The translations under genes were made by a program, and so were the position numbers. From NCBI GenBank assembly GCA_017632825.1, contig JAGBQP010000101.1, positions 1 through 9,215 on the forward strand: a stretch of 9,215 bases of DNA, in the 5' to 3' direction. Below, in pieces: positions 6,809 through 9,215 of the stretch (within the stretch, counting starts at the first letter, position 1; every line of letters starts with the position of its first letter). A model generated the notes under the pieces. The model was not told where the DNA came from. It saw only the letters and a program-made list of their open reading frames with translations, and ran no database searches. Source of the DNA: Prevotella sp. (lineage in GTDB: Bacteria; Bacteroidota; Bacteroidia; Bacteroidales; Bacteroidaceae).

Positions 6809-7732
6809 ATGAGAAAAGTAATTGGAATTGGCGAGACCGTACTCGACATTATCTTTCGCGGTGACCAGCCCATCAAGGCCGTACCCGGAGGCTCTGCGTT
6901 TAACGCCATGATTTCGCTGGGACGTGCCGGTGTGCCAGCAGCGTTTATCAGTGAAACCGGCAACGACCGCGTTGGCGAAAATGTGAAGAATTATCTGACT
7001 AAGAATAACGTTGATGCCTCGGGCGTCTGCGTTTTCCCCGATTCAAAGTCGCCACTATCATTAGCATTCCTGGACGATCAGAACAATGCGGAATACATCT
7101 TCTATAAAGATCATCCACACGACAGACTGGACTTTACTCACCCAGACATTGAGCCAGACGACATCGTACTCTTCGGTTCCTACTTTGCCATCAATCCCGT
7201 AGTTCGCCCACAAGTGAAGGCATTCTTTGAATATGCCAAAAACTGCGGTGCCATTCTTTACTACGACGTGAACTACCGGGCATCGCATAGTCACGAGGTA
7301 GTTAAGTTAACACCCAATATTCTGGAAAACTTCGAACTGTCAGACATTGTGCGCGGCTCCGATGAGGACTTTGCCATCATGTTCGGAAAGAACGATGCCG
7401 ACAGCGTCTATCGTTCAGAGATTTCGTTCTACACCAAGAACTTCATCTACACTCGTGGCCCGCAACCCATTGAGGTACGTGCAGCAGGGAACTTTAGCAA
7501 GCAGTATCCCGTTCCGTCGATGAAAACCGTCAGCACCATCGGGGCTGGCGACAACTTCAACGCCGGCTTTATCTATGGTCTCATCAAAGATGGTATCACC
7601 CACGAAGATATTGACAAGGGACTTAGCGAACAACAATGGGACCATCTCATGCAATATGCACAGGCATTCTCCGCCAACTGCTGTCAAAGCATCAACAACA
7701 GTATCGACGAGGAATTTGCCAAGAAACTATAA
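6809..7732 (+). CDS. PfkB-family carbohydrate kinase (fructokinase-like)
   Basis: The 307-residue cytoplasmic kinase has both ribokinase-family signatures. The N-terminal one is VPGGSAFNAMISLGRAG (25-41), with FISETGNDRVGE after it. The C-terminal one is STIGAGDNFNAGF (242-254), with catalytic base Asp248 and the GAGD anion hole. YYDVNYR (151-157) is the usual mid-domain motif. Length is normal for the family. It phosphorylates a sugar or sugar-like alcohol using ATP; Bacteroidetes relatives are commonly annotated as fructokinases, but the substrate cannot be fixed from sequence. I chose ATG 6809 because MRKVIGIGETVLDI is the normal family start; the 36 residues upstream in frame do not fit and cover the promoter. 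The flavodiiron gene follows after 39 bp and is probably co-transcribed. Confidence 0.9.
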   Translation: MRKVIGIGETVLDIIFRGDQPIKAVPGGSAFNAMISLGRAGVPAAFISETGNDRVGENVKNYLTKNNVDASGVCVFPDSKSPLSLAFLDDQNNAEYIFYKDHPHDRLDFTHPDIEPDDIVLFGSYFAINPVVRPQVKAFFEYAKNCGAILYYDVNYRASHSHEVVKLTPNILENFELSDIVRGSDEDFAIMFGKNDADSVYRSEISFYTKNFIYTRGPQPIEVRAAGNFSKQYPVPSMKTVSTIGAGDNFNAGFIYGLIKDGITHEDIDKGLSEQQWDHLMQYAQAFSANCCQSINNSIDEEFAKKL

Positions 7733-7771
7733 TACGACATTTTCAATAACACCCTAATTACCTTATTACCT

Positions 7772-8956
7772 ATGAAACAGATTACCAATAACATCTACTA
7801 CGTCGGCGTCAACGACCGCCATAAAAGTTTGTTTGAAGGACTATGGCCCCTGCCCAATGGTGTGAGTTATAACTCCTACCTCATCGATGACGAAAAAGTT
7901 TGCCTTATCGATACGGTAGAGGTTGACTTCTTCATGCCTTACCTCGAAAATATACGCGAAGTCATCGGCGAGCGTCCCATCGACTATGTCGTAGTCAATC
8001 ACATGGAGCCCGACCACAGTGGTTCCTTGGCACTGTTGCGACAGTTCTATCCAAACATACAGATTATCGGCAACAAGAAGACATTCGACATGATGGCAGG
8101 ATTCTACCGCCTCACCGATGGACTTATAGAGATAAAAAATGGCGATTCCATCGAACTTGGAACACAAAAGCTCGACTTCGTCCTCACTCCGATGGTTCAC
8201 TGGCCAGAGACCATGATGACACTTTGTGGCGATGTGCTCTTCAGCGGTGATGCATTTGGTTGTTTTGGAGCCCTGAACGGTGCATTTGTGGACGAACAGA
8301 TGAACTGCGACACGTTCTGGTTGGAAATGACACGCTACTACTCGAACATAGTAGGCAAATACGGGACACCCGTTCAAATGGCATTGAAAAAGCTGGCAGG
8401 CGTTAAGGTCAGCTACATTTGCTCAACGCACGGTCCTGTCTGGCACCAACACGTTGAGAAGGTCATCGGCATCTACGACCAATTATCAAAATACGAAGCT
8501 GAGCCCGGACTCGTCATCTGCTACGGTACAATGTATGGTAATACAGAGCGAGCCGCCGAAGTCATCGCCCGTGCTGCCGCTCAAGCAGGTTTGAAGAATA
8601 TTGTTATGTATAACGTCTCGAAGACTCACCATTCCTATATTATCCGTGATCTCTTCCGTTACAAGGGACTCATCGTCGGTGCTCCGACCTACAACACTGG
8701 TCTGTATCATGAGATGAATGTCTTGCTCGATGAATTGTCTCAAAAAGACATCAAGGGCCGATACTTCGGATGGTTCGGTTCGTTCAGCTGGGCCTCGAAG
8801 GCCGTCAGCGAAATCGCCCGATGGAATGAGGAAAAATTGAAGTATGAGCAGGTGGGCGAGCCCGTAGAAATCAAGCAAGCCCTCAACGATGAGACCATCG
8901 CTCAATGTGAGGCACTTGGCCACCAGATGGCCGAAAAACTGATGGCAGAACAATGA
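7772..8956 (+). CDS. fprA: Flavodiiron protein (FprA-type O2/NO reductase)
   Basis: The 394-residue protein has a metallo-beta-lactamase-like diiron domain (1-~245) followed by a flavodoxin domain (~246-394), the minimal class A layout. All expected iron ligands are visible: His77, Glu79, Asp81 and His82 in NHMEPDHSGSL, His143 in MVHWPET, Asp160 in LFSGDAFG, and His220 in CSTHGPVW. The FMN phosphate loop is YGTMYGNTERA (251-261). These enzymes reduce O2 to water or NO to N2O in the cytoplasm of anaerobes, with electrons usually from rubredoxin. No fused rubredoxin or reductase domain is present, and none is encoded nearby, so the donor is elsewhere. No separate promoter is evident in the 39 bp after the kinase gene. 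Its stop directly abuts the stop of the convergent Lrp gene. Confidence 0.95.
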   Translation: MKQITNNIYYVGVNDRHKSLFEGLWPLPNGVSYNSYLIDDEKVCLIDTVEVDFFMPYLENIREVIGERPIDYVVVNHMEPDHSGSLALLRQFYPNIQIIGNKKTFDMMAGFYRLTDGLIEIKNGDSIELGTQKLDFVLTPMVHWPETMMTLCGDVLFSGDAFGCFGALNGAFVDEQMNCDTFWLEMTRYYSNIVGKYGTPVQMALKKLAGVKVSYICSTHGPVWHQHVEKVIGIYDQLSKYEAEPGLVICYGTMYGNTERAAEVIARAAAQAGLKNIVMYNVSKTHHSYIIRDLFRYKGLIVGAPTYNTGLYHEMNVLLDELSQKDIKGRYFGWFGSFSWASKAVSEIARWNEEKLKYEQVGEPVEIKQALNDETIAQCEALGHQMAEKLMAEQ

Positions 8957-9215
8957 TTAAATATTAATTCCGTAGTTCTGCTTCACTTCGCCCATGACAA
9001 AGGTACTCTCGATAGCACCAACATGCTCGATAGTTCCCAGTTTGTTGATAACAAATTCTTGATAGTCCTTCATATCGCGTGCGCGTACCTTTAATAAATA
9101 GTCATATTGTCCCGACGTATTGTAACATTCCGTCACCTCTGGGATACGTTGCACACGTCTCATGAAAAGATCGGCTATCTCGTGGTTTATCTGCGTCAGC
9201 TTCACCTTACAGAAC
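8957..9215 (-). CDS. Lrp/AsnC-family transcriptional regulator, C-terminal part (5' end cut by window)
   Basis: The last ~86 codons of the gene are present and the frame is open to the right edge. The sequence fits the RAM/AsnC ligand-binding domain: RIPEVTECYNTSGQYDYLLK, then DMKDYQEFVINKLGTIEHVG, then STFVMGEVKQNYG, closely resembling Bacteroidetes Lrp proteins. The N-terminal helix-turn-helix must lie beyond the window. A GTG at 9205 could give an 82-residue stand-alone protein, but the upstream codons continue in frame and match the domain's first strand, so truncation by the window is more likely. Such regulators bind amino acids and control metabolic genes as octamers or dimers. A link to the adjacent flavodiiron gene is only a possibility. 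Confidence 0.9.
   Translation of the reverse strand, partial: FCKVKLTQINHEIADLFMRRVQRIPEVTECYNTSGQYDYLLKVRARDMKDYQEFVINKLGTIEHVGAIESTFVMGEVKQNYGINI

Noticed and set aside
7733..7771. A separate promoter for the flavodiiron gene
   Set aside because: No TAnnTTTG match lies in the 39-bp gap (closest is TACCTTAT), so read-through from the kinase promoter is more likely.
8957..9205. An 82-residue stand-alone RAM-domain protein starting at GTG 9205
   Set aside because: The frame stays open to the window edge and the upstream residues continue the first strand of the AsnC domain, so a cut full-length Lrp is the simpler reading.

Overview
The window looks like chromosome from a Bacteroidales bacterium, most likely Prevotellaceae (Prevotella/Segatella-like). 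The signs are TAnnTTTG-type -7 promoter elements in front of several genes, A-rich leaders without clear Shine-Dalgarno sites, a Bacteroidetes-type Lrp, and a xylan cluster that, from memory, resembles the symporter/GH10/GH43 cluster of Prevotella bryantii and related gut species. No RNA gene, mobile element or CRISPR array was seen.

Left part (1-5331): a hemicellulose locus. A secreted GH51-type alpha-L-arabinofuranosidase with an unusual N-terminal extension reads leftward off the window. Divergent from it, a tight operon reads rightward: a GPH-family pentoside symporter, a periplasmic GH10 endo-xylanase, a cytoplasmic GH43 beta-xylosidase/arabinofuranosidase, and an ECF-like sigma factor whose start codon abuts the GH43 stop codon. 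The inferred flow is: GH51 removes arabinose and GH10 shortens xylan fragments in the periplasm, the symporter imports short oligosaccharides, and GH43 hydrolyses them in the cytoplasm. The ~205 bp divergent promoter region holds two -7 elements and a short perfect palindrome. A hairpin with a T-rich tail follows the sigma gene.

Most striking is the symporter. Its transmembrane segments appear in a permuted order compared with the GPH/MelB family: TM1-5, then the segment that normally forms TM8-11, then the segment that normally forms TM6-central loop-TM7, then TM12. The exchanged blocks both start and end in periplasmic loops, so membrane topology would be preserved. It also has Ser where the family's main cation-site Asp (MelB Asp59) is expected. 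This rests on my recall of family order and should be checked by alignment.

Right part (5443-9215): housekeeping-type genes. A solo M16 zinc peptidase reads leftward, divergent from a PfkB-family sugar kinase; both have promoters only 7-8 nt from their start codons, so their mRNAs should be nearly leaderless. The kinase is followed by a complete flavodiiron protein (O2/NO reductase). Its stop codon directly abuts the stop of a convergent Lrp/AsnC regulator that runs off the right edge.
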